Shown piece by piece: positions 20,083 through 31,326 of a stretch of DNA of 64,000 bases. Every line of letters starts with the position of its first letter. Positions within the stretch are counted from its first letter, which is position 1. A program made the translations under genes and the position numbers. The notes beneath the pieces are model-generated. The model searched no databases. It was not told where the DNA came from and saw only the letters and a program-made list of their open reading frames with translations. Origin of the DNA: Streptomyces sp. NBC_00236 (GTDB taxonomy: Bacteria > Actinomycetota > Actinomycetes > Streptomycetales > Streptomycetaceae); NCBI RefSeq assembly GCF_036195045.1, contig NZ_CP108100.1:124001-188000 (forward strand), in the 5' to 3' direction.

Positions 20083-21711
20083 GTGGAGTACAACCTTGCC
20101 GACCTGTTCGAATCGGTCGTCGACGCTGTCCCGGAACGCGAGGCGCTCGTCTACCTCGACCATCCCGGAACAGGTGCGGAACGCAGGCTCACGTACGCGG
20201 AGCTCGACACCGCGGCCAACCGCATCGCCCATCACCTCATCGAGGCGGGCATCGGCCCCGGCGAGCATCTCGGGCTGCACCTCTACAACGGCATCGAGTA
20301 CCTCCAGACCGTGCTGGCCTGCATGAAGGCACGCATCGTCCCCGTCAACGTCAACTACCGCTACGTGGAGGAGGAGCTGGTCTACCTCTACCGTGACGCG
20401 GATCTGGCGGCGCTCGTCTTCGACGCGGAGTTCGACGAGCGCGTCGCCGCCGCCGCCCCGCAGGCACCGAGGCTGCGCCATCTGGTGCGGGTGGGCGCGT
20501 CGGCGGACGGCACGCCCGGGCCCGACGCGGTGGCGTTCGCGGCGGCGGAGGCGGCCGGGGAGGCGGGGCGCGGCTTCCCGGCCCGCTCGGCCGACGACCA
20601 GTTCATCATCTACACGGGGGGCACCACGGGCATGCCCAAGGGGGTGATGTGGCGCCAGGAGGACCTGTTCTTCTCCGGCCTGGGCGGCGGCGCCCCGACG
20701 GGCGACCCGGTGAAGACCCCCGAGGAGCTGGCCGAGCGGGTGGCGGCCGGCGGGGAGGGCATCACCTTCTTCCCCACTCCCCCGCTGATGCACGGCACCT
20801 CGACACTCACCGCGTTCATCGGCTTCAACTTCGGACAGCGGGTCGTCGTCCATCGCAAGTACGTGCCGCACGAGGTGCTCCGCACCATCGAGAAGGAGAA
20901 GGTCACGAGCGTGTCGCTGGTGGGCGACGCGATGCTGCGGCCGCTGATCGACGCCCTGAAGGGACCGCTGAAGGGCACCGACTGTTCGGCGCTGTTCTCC
21001 GTCTCCAGCTCAGGCGCGATCATGTCCGACTCGGTACGGGCGGAGTTCCAGGCACTGGTCCCCCACGTGATGCTGCTCAACAACTTCGGATCCTCCGAGT
21101 CCGGTTTCAACGGCACCGCGACCGCCGACTCCGGCCCGGAGAACGGCTTCCGGCTCCGGGTCAACGCCCGTACCGCGGTCGTCGACCCGGCGACGTACGA
21201 ACCGGTGGTGCCGGGCGAGGCGGGGCGGATCGCCCAGCGCGGTCACGTACCGCTCGGCTACTACAACGACCCGGGCAAGACCGCCGAGACGTTCTTCCGC
21301 AAGGGTGACGAGCGGTGGGTCCTGCTCGGCGACATGGCGACGGTCGACGCCGAGGGCATCGTGACCGTGCTCGGCCGGGGTTCGCAGTGCATCAACACCG
21401 GGGGCGAGAAGGTGTATCCGGAGGAGGTCGAGCAGGCTCTCAAGTCCCATCCGGACGTGTACGACGCGCTGGTCGCGGGCGCCCCCGACGAGCGGTGGGG
21501 CAACCGGGTCGCGGCCGTGGTGCAGCTGCGCGAGGGCGCCGAGGCCCCCTCGCTCGACGACGTACAGGCGCACTGCCGCACCCGGCTGGCCGGCTACAAG
21601 ATCCCGCGCCACCTGGTCATCGCCCCGCAGATCCAGCGCTCCCCCAGCGGCAAGGCCGACTACCGGTGGGCCCGCACGGTCGTCGCACCTCGCCCGGCCA
21701 CCGACCGATAG
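20083..21711 (+). CDS. Acyl-CoA synthetase (AMP-binding, FadD-like)
   Basis: A 542-residue member of the ANL superfamily. The P-loop is YTGGTTGMPKGVMW, the adenine motif region is NNFGSSESG, and the hinge and A8 region reads GRGSQCINTGGEKVYPEEVE. The C-terminal catalytic lysine is in SPSGKADY. It activates a fatty or aryl acid to its CoA ester through an adenylate. The GTG start at 20083 follows CAGGAGGAACG. It is divergent from the crotonase operon and probably feeds it. Confidence 0.92.
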   Translation: MEYNLADLFESVVDAVPEREALVYLDHPGTGAERRLTYAELDTAANRIAHHLIEAGIGPGEHLGLHLYNGIEYLQTVLACMKARIVPVNVNYRYVEEELVYLYRDADLAALVFDAEFDERVAAAAPQAPRLRHLVRVGASADGTPGPDAVAFAAAEAAGEAGRGFPARSADDQFIIYTGGTTGMPKGVMWRQEDLFFSGLGGGAPTGDPVKTPEELAERVAAGGEGITFFPTPPLMHGTSTLTAFIGFNFGQRVVVHRKYVPHEVLRTIEKEKVTSVSLVGDAMLRPLIDALKGPLKGTDCSALFSVSSSGAIMSDSVRAEFQALVPHVMLLNNFGSSESGFNGTATADSGPENGFRLRVNARTAVVDPATYEPVVPGEAGRIAQRGHVPLGYYNDPGKTAETFFRKGDERWVLLGDMATVDAEGIVTVLGRGSQCINTGGEKVYPEEVEQALKSHPDVYDALVAGAPDERWGNRVAAVVQLREGAEAPSLDDVQAHCRTRLAGYKIPRHLVIAPQIQRSPSGKADYRWARTVVAPRPATDR

Positions 21712-21733
21712 GCGGCGAATCACCCGAGTGCCC

Positions 21734-21762
21734 GGCCCCGCGTCCACGACGGACGCGGGGCC
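21734..21762 (+). terminator. Terminator after the acyl-CoA synthetase gene
   Basis: A perfect 12-bp GC stem (21734-21745 with 21751-21762) around a 5-nt loop, 22 bp after the stop codon. Confidence 0.85.
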
Positions 21763-21852
21763 TTCGCCACGACGTAAGCCATTCGGGCACGGCCCGTGAG
21801 CAACCGGGCACCCTGCGTGGCATCGGGGGGTGATCGCCCATAGCTTCGGCTC

Positions 21853-22929
21853 ATGAGGAAACGACACATCACCAGCCTCGTGAGCATCGCCGCCGCCTCG
21901 GCCGCCGGACTGGGCGTCCTCGCCCCGTCCGGCCCGGCCGCCGCCGCGGGCGGCCACGTGGTGCGTCCGGGCGAGTCCATCCAGGCAGCGGTGGACGCCG
22001 CGCAGCCCGGTGACACCATCGTCGTCCGGCCCGGCACCTACCGGGAGAGCGTGCTGATCACCACCCCCGGACTGACCCTGCGCGGCTCCGGGGACCGTAC
22101 CGTCATCAAGCCCGGCGCAAGCGCGGCCCGGACCGAGAACGCCTGCGCCAAGGCCGGCAACGGGATCTGCGTCCTGGGCACGGCACAGAACACCGTGGAC
22201 GACGTGTCCATCAGGTCCCTGACCGTGTCCGGCTTCACCAGGAGCGGTATCTGGGCGTCCTGGACGGACCGGCTGGAGGTCCGTTCGGTGACCGCGGCGT
22301 CCAACGGCGTCTGGGGCATCGCGCAGCAGCGGTCCACCCGCTCCGACCTCCGGCACAACACCGCCCGCTCCAACGGGGACGCCGGCATCTTCGTCGCCAA
22401 CAGCGTCGACGAGGAGGGCGGCGCCACCGACACCGGCGGGACCCGGGTCCGGGGCAACACCCTCACCGACAACCGGATCGGGTTCACCGCCCGCCGCGTG
22501 CGGAACCTGATGGTGAACGGCAACACCTTCACCGCCAACTGCAGCGGTGTGTTCGTCGTGGGCGACGAGGGAACGCCGCAGGCCGGCGCCATGACCATCC
22601 GGTCGAACCGGATCACCGGCAACAACAAGTTCTGCGCCGCCACCGACCGGCTGCCGGCGATCCAGGGCTCCGGGATCGTCCTCACCGGGACCGAGTCCAC
22701 CGAGGTGCGGTCCAACGTGATCCGCGACAACGTGGGCGCCACCCCGCTCTCGGGCGGCGTCGTGCTGTTCAAGAGCTTCGTGGGAGCGAAGAACACCGAC
22801 AACACCATCAGCGACAACACGGTCCTGGGCAACCAGCCGGCGGACCTGGCCGACCAGGACACCGCCGGCACGGGCAACCGATTCACCGGCAATCGCTGCA
22901 CCACCTCCGCACCGGCCGGAATGTGCTGA
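21853..22929 (+). CDS. Secreted parallel beta-helix repeat protein
   Basis: A 358-residue exported protein with a signal peptide ending AAAA near residue 32. A NosD-like start follows (VRPGESIQAAVDAAQPGDTI, VVRPGTYRESV, LTLRGSGDRTVIKPG), then repeated beta-helix turns such as SNGVWGI, NGDAGIFV, GNTLTDNRIGF and SNRITGNN. Such right-handed helices bind or cut polysaccharides; no catalytic motif of a known lyase family is evident. It ends 35 bp before the methyltransferase start on the same strand. Confidence 0.82.
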   Translation: MRKRHITSLVSIAAASAAGLGVLAPSGPAAAAGGHVVRPGESIQAAVDAAQPGDTIVVRPGTYRESVLITTPGLTLRGSGDRTVIKPGASAARTENACAKAGNGICVLGTAQNTVDDVSIRSLTVSGFTRSGIWASWTDRLEVRSVTAASNGVWGIAQQRSTRSDLRHNTARSNGDAGIFVANSVDEEGGATDTGGTRVRGNTLTDNRIGFTARRVRNLMVNGNTFTANCSGVFVVGDEGTPQAGAMTIRSNRITGNNKFCAATDRLPAIQGSGIVLTGTESTEVRSNVIRDNVGATPLSGGVVLFKSFVGAKNTDNTISDNTVLGNQPADLADQDTAGTGNRFTGNRCTTSAPAGMC

Positions 22930-22964
22930 CCGGTGTCCCCCCGCACGAGGAGAAGCGAGACGGT

Positions 22965-24026
22965 ATGACCACCGTGAGCACCACCCCCACCACCACTCCC
23001 GTCCAGCCGGTTCCCACCCCGCAGCCGGCCATGCGGCTGCGCGAGATCGTGTTCGGCGCGGCCCGCTCAGCGGCCGTGCGCGCCGCGGCGCGACTGCGTG
23101 TCGCGGACGCGCTGGGTGAGAAGCCGGCCACCGCGGACGAGCTCGCCGCCGTGGTGAAGACCGAACCGGGGCCGCTGCGAAGGCTGCTGCGTGCCCTGTC
23201 CTGCTACGGCATCTTCGCCGAGAACGCCGACGGCACCTTCGCCCACACCGACATGTCACGGCTCCTGCGCGAGGACGACCCGCACAGCCTGCGGGACATC
23301 TCGCTGTGGTGCACGGAGCCGTGGACGTGGGAGGTCTGGCCCCGGCTGGACGACGCGGTGCGCTCCGGCGGCAACGTCTTCGAGGACGTGTTCGGCAAGG
23401 AGTTCTTCGACTACCTCCACCAGGACGCCCACGAGTCGGCCCAGGTGTTCAACCGGGCGATGACGACGTCCAGCGTGCAGTCCGCGCTGGACGTCGCCGC
23501 TCTGCTCGACCTCTCCGGGGTGTCGGTCGTCGCCGACATCGGCGGCGGCCAGGGGCATGTGCTGGCGAGCCTGCTGGAGAAGCACCCCTCGGTCAGCGGC
23601 ACCCTGATGGACCTGCCGGGTGTGATCGCACGGGCCGACGAGCGGCTGCGGGACGGCGGTTCGCTCGCGGGCCGGGCGTCCATCGTGGCCGGTGACTGCC
23701 GCGAGGGCATTCCGGTGGCGGCCGATCTCTACATCATCAAGAACATCCTGGAGTGGGACGACGACAGCACCCGTCGGGCGCTGCGCGCCGTCATCGCGGC
23801 GGCCCGTCCCGGGGCCCGGGTCGTCGTCATCGAGAACCTCGTCGACGACACCCCGTCGATGCGGTTCACCACCGCCATGGACCTGCTGCTGCTCCTGAAC
23901 GTCGGCGGTGCCAAGCACACCCGGCAGAGCCTGGTCGACCGGCTGTCCGACGCCGGACTGGCCGTCGGCGAGATCCGGCCGGTCAACCCGTACCTCCACG
24001 CGTTCGAGTGCGTGGTCCCCGGCTGA
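22965..24026 (+). CDS. SAM-dependent O-methyltransferase (aromatic polyketide type)
   Basis: A 353-residue class I methyltransferase of the hydroxyneurosporene/TcmN type. It has an N-terminal dimerisation winged-helix region (DALGEKPATADELA, LRRLLRALSCYGIF), then the SAM-binding VVADIGGGQGHVLASLL, the LMDLPGVI acidic motif, and IIKNILEWDDDS before the catalytic region. It converges on the spore-pigment genes and may methylate the pigment, although that link is inferred only from position. ATG 22965 follows a GAGGAGAAG. Confidence 0.88.
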   Translation: MTTVSTTPTTTPVQPVPTPQPAMRLREIVFGAARSAAVRAAARLRVADALGEKPATADELAAVVKTEPGPLRRLLRALSCYGIFAENADGTFAHTDMSRLLREDDPHSLRDISLWCTEPWTWEVWPRLDDAVRSGGNVFEDVFGKEFFDYLHQDAHESAQVFNRAMTTSSVQSALDVAALLDLSGVSVVADIGGGQGHVLASLLEKHPSVSGTLMDLPGVIARADERLRDGGSLAGRASIVAGDCREGIPVAADLYIIKNILEWDDDSTRRALRAVIAAARPGARVVVIENLVDDTPSMRFTTAMDLLLLLNVGGAKHTRQSLVDRLSDAGLAVGEIRPVNPYLHAFECVVPG

Positions 24027-24036
24027 CGCGTCCGCA

Positions 24037-24088
24037 CATGACGGGGCCCCGGGCCCGGCCGCAAGGCCGGGCCCGGGGCCCCGTCATG
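24037..24088. terminator. Very strong bidirectional terminator with 24-bp stem
   Basis: Arms at 24037-24060 and 24065-24088 pair perfectly over 24 bp and close on a GCAA tetraloop. It lies between the convergent methyltransferase gene and the pigment cluster and insulates both. Confidence 0.9.
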
Positions 24089-24091
24089 CCG

Positions 24092-24424
24092 TCAGGCCGT
24101 GGAGTCGCGCTCCCAGCGGTAGAACTCCTGCGCCATCGCGTCCTTCGGTCCCCGCCAGGTCTGCGGGTCGTAGGGGCTGACGAAGGCGGTGAGCCGGTCG
24201 CTGATGTCCTTGAACGCCGGATGACCCGTCACCTTGGCGATCTCCGGGCCCGGCGGGCGCTCGGACTCGATCAGGTGCAGATAGACGTCGCCGAACTGGA
24301 ACAGCTTGCGCCGGGTGACGCCCACCAGGTGCGGCAGCTCACTGCTGTCGGAGGCGGCGAACAGCTCGGCGATGTCCGGCGCCGATTCCGGTGCCATCCG
24401 GGCGACGATCAGAGCGTGGTGCAT
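24092..24424 (-). CDS. TcmI-type polyketide cyclase (WhiE ORFVII-like)
   Basis: A 110-residue ferredoxin-like-fold cyclase: HHALIVARMAPESA, LPHLVGVTRRKLFQFGDVYLHLIE, and the C-terminal WRGPKDAMAQEFYRWE, all typical of TcmI relatives. It closes later rings of the poly-beta-ketone. It is the last gene of the minus-strand cluster that starts at 29414. ATG 24424 is used because conserved sequence begins there; the AAAGG upstream is weak. Confidence 0.88.
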   Translation of the reverse strand: MHHALIVARMAPESAPDIAELFAASDSSELPHLVGVTRRKLFQFGDVYLHLIESERPPGPEIAKVTGHPAFKDISDRLTAFVSPYDPQTWRGPKDAMAQEFYRWERDSTA

Positions 24425-24503
24425 CAGGTGGTGCCTTTCTGGTACCCGGTCCGGGGCCCGGCCGGGAAGGCCGGGCGGGCGGACGCCGTCGGCGGACGGT
24501 GTG

Positions 24504-25242
<739 letters not shown>

Positions 25243-25278
25243 GAGGGCTTCTCCTTCTCACGGGGGGTGTCGGTGGGT

Positions 25279-26520
25279 TCACACGGGGCGCCGGAGCACC
25301 ATCGCCGCGTTGGAGCCCATGAGGCCGCGGCTGAGCACGAGGGCCGTGCGCAGCTCGGCGGGGCGGGCCTTGCCCATGACGACGTCGAGGTCGTGGCACA
25401 CCTCGAAGACGTTCGGCGTGGGCGGGATCAGTCCGTTCTCCATGGCGAGGACGGCGGCGGCCGCGTCCAGGACGGGGGCTCCGCAGTAGGCCCGTCCGAT
25501 ACCCGTCTTGGGTGCCGTCACCGGGACGCGGCGGCCGTGCGCGCCGAGCGCGTCGGCCAGCGCCAGCGCCTCGGCCCGGTCGGCCGCCGGGACTCCGAGC
25601 GCGTCCGCGAAGACCACGTCGATCTCCTCGGGGGCGCAGCCGGCCTCGCGCAGGGCGCCCTCGATGGCGTGGGCGAGGCCCTCGCGGGACTCCTCCCAGC
25701 GCATCGCGGTGGTGAACGTGGCCGCGTGACCGGCGATCTCGGCCCGGACCCGCGCGCCGCGCTCCCGGGCCGCCGTCTCCTCCTCGACCACGAACATCGC
25801 CCCACCCTCGGCGGGCACGAATCCGCAGGCGTCCGAGGTGAACGGCCGGTAGGCCCGCGTCGGCTCCTCGGCGGCGCTGAGGTCCCGGTAGCCGAGCTGG
25901 CAGACGACGGAGTAGGGCGCGAGCGGGGCCTCCGCCGCGCCGACCACCACCGCGTCGGTGCCGCGCCGGACGGACCGGTCGGCGTGCGCCAGCGCGTCGA
26001 GGCCGCCGGCCTCGTCGCTGGCCACCACCGCGCACGGCCCCTTGAAGCCGCCGCGGATGGAGATCTGGCCGGTGCTGGCCGCGTAGAACCAGGCGATCGA
26101 CTGGTAGGGGCCGACGTACTTGGAACCCTGGCCCCACAGCCGCTGCAGCTCGCGCTGGCCGAACTCGCCGCCGCCCGAACCGGCGGCGGTGACCACGCCC
26201 ACGCTGTACGGCGCGTCCTCGTAGTCGGCGCGGCCCAGCCTGGCGTCGTCCAGTGCCATGTCGGCCGCGGCCATCGCGAAGTGCGTGAACCGGTCGGTCT
26301 GCACGAGGTAGCGCTCCTCGATCAGCGAGACCGGGTCGAAGCCCCGGACCTCGCCGGCCACATGGAGGGGCAGCTCCTCGCACCCTTCCCGGGTGACCCG
26401 GTCCAGGACGCTCATGCCTTCCTGCGTCCGCTTCCAGAAGGCCTCGGTGGTCGTGCCGTTGGGGGCGACGACGCCGATACCGGTGACTACGGTCTGCCTG
26501 GCCTGCCGGGCCTTGCTCAT
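25279..26520 (-). CDS. Ketosynthase beta / chain length factor (WhiE ORFIV-like)
   Basis: A 413-residue chain length factor, partner of the ketosynthase encoded just upstream. The ketosynthase cysteine is replaced: the segment is [12 protein letters not shown], with Glu170 where most chain length factors carry glutamine. This subunit supplies the decarboxylase function and sets chain length. Its ATG overlaps the ketosynthase stop by four bases (ATGA), the usual coupling of these heterodimer genes. Confidence 0.95.
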   Translation of the reverse strand: MSKARQARQTVVTGIGVVAPNGTTTEAFWKRTQEGMSVLDRVTREGCEELPLHVAGEVRGFDPVSLIEERYLVQTDRFTHFAMAAADMALDDARLGRADYEDAPYSVGVVTAAGSGGGEFGQRELQRLWGQGSKYVGPYQSIAWFYAASTGQISIRGGFKGPCAVVASDEAGGLDALAHADRSVRRGTDAVVVGAAEAPLAPYSVVCQLGYRDLSAAEEPTRAYRPFTSDACGFVPAEGGAMFVVEEETAARERGARVRAEIAGHAATFTTAMRWEESREGLAHAIEGALREAGCAPEEIDVVFADALGVPAADRAEALALADALGAHGRRVPVTAPKTGIGRAYCGAPVLDAAAAVLAMENGLIPPTPNVFEVCHDLDVVMGKARPAELRTALVLSRGLMGSNAAMVLRRPV

Positions 26521-27785
26521 GGTGTCCTCCCACCGCTTCTGGTCAGGGCCACCGCGGACTGGAATCCGCCGAATCCGCTGCCGACCGACAGGACGCTGCG
26601 CAGTTTCAGGGGACGTGCGGTGCGGGGCACGTAGTCGAGGTCGCACTCGGGGTCCGGGGACTCGTAGTTCGCCGTCGGCGGCACGGTCTGGTGGACCAGG
26701 GCGAGTACGCACGCGGCGATCTCTATCGCGCCGATCGCCCCGAGCGAGTGACCCACCATCGACTTGATGGAACTCATCGGTACGTCATGGGCGTGTGCGC
26801 CGAGCGCCCGCTTCACGGCAGCGGTCTCGTGCCGGTCGTTCTGCTTGGTGCCCGAGCCGTGCGCGTTGACGTAGTCGATGTCCGCGGCGGCGATGCCGGC
26901 GTGCCCGAGTGCCCGGTTGATGGCCTCGGCCATCTCCAGGCCCTCCGGGGTCAGCCCGGTCATGTGGTACGCGTTGCCGAAGGTCGCGTAGCCCGCGATC
27001 TCGCAGTACACCGTCGCGCCGCGGGCGCGTGCGTGCTCCAGTTCCTCCAGGACGAGTACGGCTCCGCCCTCACCCATCACGAAGCCGTCGCGGCGGGAGT
27101 CGAAGGGCCGGGACGCGTGTTCCGGGTCCTCGTTGTTGGCCGAGGTCGCCTTGATCGCGTCGAAGCACGCCACCGTGATGGGGGTGATCGGGGAGTCCGA
27201 CGCCCCGGCGATGCACACGTCGACGCGGCCCTCCTCGATGGAGTGGAAGGCGTAGCCGATCGCGTCCAGGCCGGAGGTGCAGCCGGTGGAGACGGTCTGC
27301 ACCGGGCCGTGCGCGCCGACCTGTTCGGCGACCGCCGCGGCCAGCGAACTGGGTGAGAACGCGCGCTCCAGATGGGGCCCGGCCGGGCGGTGGTCGACGT
27401 CCCAGCGTGCTCCGCTGCCGCTGACGGCGACGTAGTCGTGCTCCAGCCGGGTGGTGCCGCCGACCGCGGTGCCGAGCGAGACGCCCATGCGCCACGGGTC
27501 GGTCCGCTCCGGGTCGAGGCCCGCGTCGGCGAGGGCCTCGCGGGCGGCCACCATCGCGAACTGCACGTAGCGGTCCGCCCGGGCGACCTCCTCCTCGTCC
27601 AGTCCGTGGGCCGCCGGGTCGAAGTCGCACTCGGCGGCGATCCGGGACCGGAAGCCGGCCGGGTCGAAGAGGGTGATGCCCCGGGTCGCGGTGCGGCCGT
27701 TGGAGAGGAGGTCCCAGAAGGCCGGGGTGCCGATGCCGCCCGGGGCGACGACGCCGACGCCGGTGACGGCCACACGCCGGGTCAT
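26517..27785 (-). CDS. Ketosynthase alpha of the spore-pigment PKS (WhiE ORFIII-like)
   Basis: A 422-residue type II ketosynthase. The catalytic triad is Cys169 (STGCTSG), His309 (NAHGSGT) and His346 (VGHSLGA). It condenses malonyl units on the ACP. Sequence style and gene order (cupin, KS-alpha, KS-beta, ACP, aromatase, cyclase) identify the cluster as spore pigment and not antibiotic. It overlaps the cupin gene by four bases. Confidence 0.96.
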   Translation of the reverse strand: MTRRVAVTGVGVVAPGGIGTPAFWDLLSNGRTATRGITLFDPAGFRSRIAAECDFDPAAHGLDEEEVARADRYVQFAMVAAREALADAGLDPERTDPWRMGVSLGTAVGGTTRLEHDYVAVSGSGARWDVDHRPAGPHLERAFSPSSLAAAVAEQVGAHGPVQTVSTGCTSGLDAIGYAFHSIEEGRVDVCIAGASDSPITPITVACFDAIKATSANNEDPEHASRPFDSRRDGFVMGEGGAVLVLEELEHARARGATVYCEIAGYATFGNAYHMTGLTPEGLEMAEAINRALGHAGIAAADIDYVNAHGSGTKQNDRHETAAVKRALGAHAHDVPMSSIKSMVGHSLGAIGAIEIAACVLALVHQTVPPTANYESPDPECDLDYVPRTARPLKLRSVLSVGSGFGGFQSAVALTRSGGRTP

Positions 27786-28216
27786 GAGGCGGCCTCGGTT
27801 CGTTCTGGCGGCGCGCCCCGGTCGGCCGGCTCGGTGACCTCGGTGTCGACGTGGCCGAGTTCCGGGCGGGGCGCGAGCGGGCCGAGGTGGAAGACCATGC
27901 GCGCCTCGACGTCACCGACGTTGCGGAAGCGGTGGCGTACGTTCAGGGGGATCAGCAGTCCCTGGTCCGGCCTCATCGCGTACGGCTCACCGTCCAGGTC
28001 CACTTCGAGCAGCCCGTCCACGACGTAGACGAACTCCTCGGAGTACGGGTGGTAGTGCTCCGCGATGCGGTCGCCGGGCTGAATGATGGCCAGCCCCATG
28101 AAGCCGCTGGTGGCGCCCACGGCCGTCGGGGTGAGAAGGGCGCGCAGGTCACCCCCGCGCCTGGTGTTGGGCTGGGTCTCACTGAGGTCCACGATGCGTG
28201 GCCGGTGCATGGTCAT
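27782..28216 (-). CDS. Cupin protein of the spore-pigment cluster (WhiE ORFII-like)
   Basis: A 144-residue single cupin: [21 protein letters not shown] has the two histidines and the glutamate of cupin motif 1, and [13 protein letters not shown] has the motif 2 histidine. It may bind a metal and act as cyclase or oxygenase helper; its role in pigment formation is not established. It precedes the ketosynthase gene with an ATGA overlap. Confidence 0.92.
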   Translation of the reverse strand: MTMHRPRIVDLSETQPNTRRGGDLRALLTPTAVGATSGFMGLAIIQPGDRIAEHYHPYSEEFVYVVDGLLEVDLDGEPYAMRPDQGLLIPLNVRHRFRNVGDVEARMVFHLGPLAPRPELGHVDTEVTEPADRGAPPERTEAAS

Positions 28217-28292
28217 GACTGCTTTCCTCCTGGCGCATGGCGCGTTGTGTCGACGGGTTGAGCGAGAACCCCCCAGAGTGCTGCTGCGCGGC

Positions 28293-29414
28293 TCAGGACT
28301 CCGCGGCCCGCCGGTCGGTGATCAGCGTCATCCCGGACCGGGCCAGGAAGCGTGCGGCGTCCTCGTCGCTCGCCGGCACGGCGTTCGCCTCGCCGTCGAG
28401 GAGGCGGGCGAGCCGGGCGGCCTTGCCGGGGCCGTGGATGCCGAGGGCCTTGGCGGGCTGTGCGTCGAGCGGACCGTCCACCTCCAGCAGACGGACCACG
28501 ATGTCGTCGCGCTGGAAGATCGTGCTGCTCTCGATGGGGCTGCCGGTGTTGTCGGCCTCCTCCTCGTCGTGCTCGGCCAGGAGGCGGGCCAGCGCCATTC
28601 CGCAGCCCTCCTTGGCCTGGTAGAACAGCGCGTGGCGCTTGCGCTCCCCGGCTGCGTGGCGGCCTGTCGTCACGTGGTGGACGGTGGGCAGGGCCGCCCG
28701 GGTGAAGAACATCCTCGCGGAGTCGGGGTCGGCCAGATCGCGGTCCTGCTCCAGGTACGGGTTGATGGCCTCCTCGACGGCCCGGACCTCGGGCTGCCGG
28801 GAGACGTGGCGCAGGGCCGCGAGGAGGTCGCCCTCGACCTCGACCGCGCGCACCACCCGGTTGCCGTGCATGAACAGCGAGGTGCGGCGCAGCCGGGTGT
28901 GCTCGTCGACCCGGGCCTGCGGGGAGTCGTAGTCGGCGAGGATCTTCGCGACGATCTCCTCGGTGCCCGGCTTGACGGTGAAGGTCAGCGCATGGCGCAC
29001 CACCCCGTCCCCGAGACGGGGCGCGGCCTGAAGACCGCCCTTGACGGGCTCGAAGCTCTCCTCGAAGGCCGCTCCGGTCTCGCGCAGGACGCTGAAGCGC
29101 AGCGAGCGGGTGTCGCGCACGCAGCTGTGCAGGGGCTGGACCGTGGCGACGTGGTCCTCGCTGTTGACCCAGGCGAGGAAGGGCGGCGCGCTCTCCCACT
29201 CGCTGGTGATGAGCCACTGCGACGGGTTCTCGATGGACTGGCACAGCTGGTCACTGATGTGGCCGGGGATGGAGGCGACCTGGTTGCGCATGTGCTCGTA
29301 CGCCTCCAGGAACTGCTTCTGGGCGCCGTCGTGCAGGTCAAGCAGCAGGATGACCCGCAGCCTTGATCCGTCGAAGGCGGACTGGGAGGTCCGTTCCGAG
29401 AGCGTGGTGGTCAT
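28293..29414 (-). CDS. SchA/CurD-like protein (WhiE ORFI-like)
   Basis: A 373-residue protein of the SchA/CurD family found in spore-pigment clusters. The N-terminal half resembles a dimeric alpha-beta-barrel monooxygenase ([34 protein letters not shown]). The second part holds two SchA/CurD repeats ([18 protein letters not shown] and [18 protein letters not shown] are clearly related). It is the first gene of the minus-strand pigment operon. A role in quinone formation or pigment targeting is possible but unproven. Confidence 0.9.
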   Translation of the reverse strand: MTTTLSERTSQSAFDGSRLRVILLLDLHDGAQKQFLEAYEHMRNQVASIPGHISDQLCQSIENPSQWLITSEWESAPPFLAWVNSEDHVATVQPLHSCVRDTRSLRFSVLRETGAAFEESFEPVKGGLQAAPRLGDGVVRHALTFTVKPGTEEIVAKILADYDSPQARVDEHTRLRRTSLFMHGNRVVRAVEVEGDLLAALRHVSRQPEVRAVEEAINPYLEQDRDLADPDSARMFFTRAALPTVHHVTTGRHAAGERKRHALFYQAKEGCGMALARLLAEHDEEEADNTGSPIESSTIFQRDDIVVRLLEVDGPLDAQPAKALGIHGPGKAARLARLLDGEANAVPASDEDAARFLARSGMTLITDRRAAES

Positions 29415-29676
29415 CTTGAGAACTCCTTCGAGACGAGGCGAGCCGGCCGGGCCGGTGGGAACCGTCGAGTGGGGGGTCGGAGCGGGGAATCTCCCGGCGG
29501 ATGCGCACGGTCCGCCCGGACCGTGGGCGACGTCTCCGTGACCGATCGTGAAACGCTGGTCCGCCTGACGCGAGATTTATGAACCGTTCAGGTGAGCGGG
29601 CGTCCGAACCGCTCCGACAAGGCTCCGACAAGGGCATGGACACTGCATCTGTACGGCGTCCGAGCAGGAGCAACAC
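29415..29676. promoter_or_regulatory. Divergent promoter region of the spore-pigment cluster
   Basis: The 262-bp gap separates the minus-strand pigment operon from the hydroxylase gene. In S. coelicolor whiE the corresponding region holds two sporulation-specific promoters, one sigma-F dependent. I could not place promoter elements with confidence; the only clear feature is a tandem GCTCCGACAAG at 29613-29634. Confidence 0.5.
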
Positions 29677-31311
29677 ATGAACGAGAACGTCGACGTCCAA
29701 GTACCGGTCCTCATCGTGGGCGGCTCCCTGGTGGGCCTTTCCGCGTCCCTCTTCCTCGGCCGGCTCGGCGTCGAGCACCTGCTGGTCGAGAAGCACGCCG
29801 CCACTTCGACACACCCGCGGGGCCGCGGCAACAACGTCCGCACGATGGAGATCTTCCGCAAGGCGGGAGTGGAGCCGCAGATCCGTGCGGCGGCGTCCGT
29901 CCTGGCGGAGAACCACGGCATTCTGCAAGCCGGTTCACTGACCGGTGACGACCAGGAGTGGCTGTTCAAGGAAATCGACCCGGGTGGCGCACTGGCCCGT
30001 TTCAGCCCGAGCGGCTGGTGCCTGTGCAGCCAGAACGACCTGGAGCCGGTGCTCCTGGACCGGGCCCGGGAGCAGGGCGGCGATCTGCGCTTCTCCACCG
30101 AGCTGCTCTCGTTCGACCCGGACGCGACGGGCGTCGGGGCGGTCCTGAAGAACCGGGAGACGGGCGAGCACACCACCGTGCGGGCGGACTACCTGATCGC
30201 GGCCGACGGCCCGCGCAGCCCGGTCCGGGAGCAGTTGCGCATCGGCCGTTCGGGTGCCGGTGACCTGTTCCACAACGTGAGCATCACCTTCCGGTCCCGG
30301 CAGCTCGCCGAGGTGCTGGGCGACCGGCGCTTCATCGTGTGCTACCTGACCAACCCTGAGGCGGACGGAGCGCTGCTGCCCGTGGACAACGAGCAGGAGT
30401 GGGTGTTCCACGCGCCGTGGCAGCCGGACCGGGGCGAGACGCTGGAGGACTTCACGGACGAGCGGTGCGTGGCCCACATCCGCAAGGCGGTCGGGGCGCC
30501 GGACATCGACGTCGAGATCACCGGCAAGGCGCCGTGGCACGCCGCGGAGCGGGTGGCCGACCGCTACTCACGGGGCCGCGTCTTCCTGGCCGGCGACTCG
30601 GCGCACGAGATGTCGCCCACCGGGGCGTTCGGCTCCAACACGGGCATCCAGGACGCACACAACCTGGCGTGGAAGCTCGCGGCCGTGCTGCGCGACGAGG
30701 CGGGTCCTGGCCTGCTGGACACGTACGAGGCGGAGCGGCGGCCGGTGGCCCGGGCGACGAGCGAGCGGGCCTCGGCCCGTTCGGGTGAGCACAGCCATCC
30801 GGGGTACGCGGCTCCGCCGACCGTGGGTGGCGGGAAGCGCGGCGGGATGCTGAACGTGGCGCTGGGCTACCGCTATGTGGACGGCGCGGTGCTGGGCATC
30901 GGACCGGAGTGGCCCGTGGTGCCCGAGGGCGTACAGCTGGCGGGTGAACCGGGCAGCAGGGCACCGCACCTGTGGGTCCGCCGGGCCGGTGAGCGAATCT
31001 CCACGCTGGATCTGTACGAGCGGTCGTTCGTGCTGCTGACCGATGCGGCGGACGTGGCGTGGCGCCGTGCGGCCGCGCGGGTCGGCGAACGGCTGGGGGT
31101 GCGGCTCGACGCGTTCGGGATCGGCACGGGCCCGGGCGGGGACCTGGAGCCGGAGGAGGGTGCCGACTGGGCCGAGGCGCACGGGACGAGCGCCGAGGGC
31201 GCCGTGGTGGTGCGCCCCGACGGGTTCGTCGCCTGGCGCGCGGAGTCGGGTGTCGAGGACGCCGACGCGGCGCTGCACGAGGTCATGGTGGCGCTGCTGC
31301 GCCGGGACTGA
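29677..31311 (+). CDS. FAD-dependent aromatic hydroxylase (WhiE ORFVIII-like)
   Basis: A 544-residue flavoprotein monooxygenase of the PHBH/MhpA class. It has the dinucleotide fold (VLIVGGSLVGLSASLFLGR), the DG motif (YLIAADGPRSPVR) and the second FAD motif VFLAGDSAHEMSPTGAFGSN with Gly306-Asp307. A thioredoxin-like C-terminal domain ends in VVVRPDGFVAWR. It hydroxylates the polyketide as a late pigment step. Transcribed divergently from the rest of the cluster, as in other whiE loci. Confidence 0.94.
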   Translation: MNENVDVQVPVLIVGGSLVGLSASLFLGRLGVEHLLVEKHAATSTHPRGRGNNVRTMEIFRKAGVEPQIRAAASVLAENHGILQAGSLTGDDQEWLFKEIDPGGALARFSPSGWCLCSQNDLEPVLLDRAREQGGDLRFSTELLSFDPDATGVGAVLKNRETGEHTTVRADYLIAADGPRSPVREQLRIGRSGAGDLFHNVSITFRSRQLAEVLGDRRFIVCYLTNPEADGALLPVDNEQEWVFHAPWQPDRGETLEDFTDERCVAHIRKAVGAPDIDVEITGKAPWHAAERVADRYSRGRVFLAGDSAHEMSPTGAFGSNTGIQDAHNLAWKLAAVLRDEAGPGLLDTYEAERRPVARATSERASARSGEHSHPGYAAPPTVGGGKRGGMLNVALGYRYVDGAVLGIGPEWPVVPEGVQLAGEPGSRAPHLWVRRAGERISTLDLYERSFVLLTDAADVAWRRAAARVGERLGVRLDAFGIGTGPGGDLEPEEGADWAEAHGTSAEGAVVVRPDGFVAWRAESGVEDADAALHEVMVALLRRD

Positions 31312-31326
31312 CGCGGCTGAACGGGC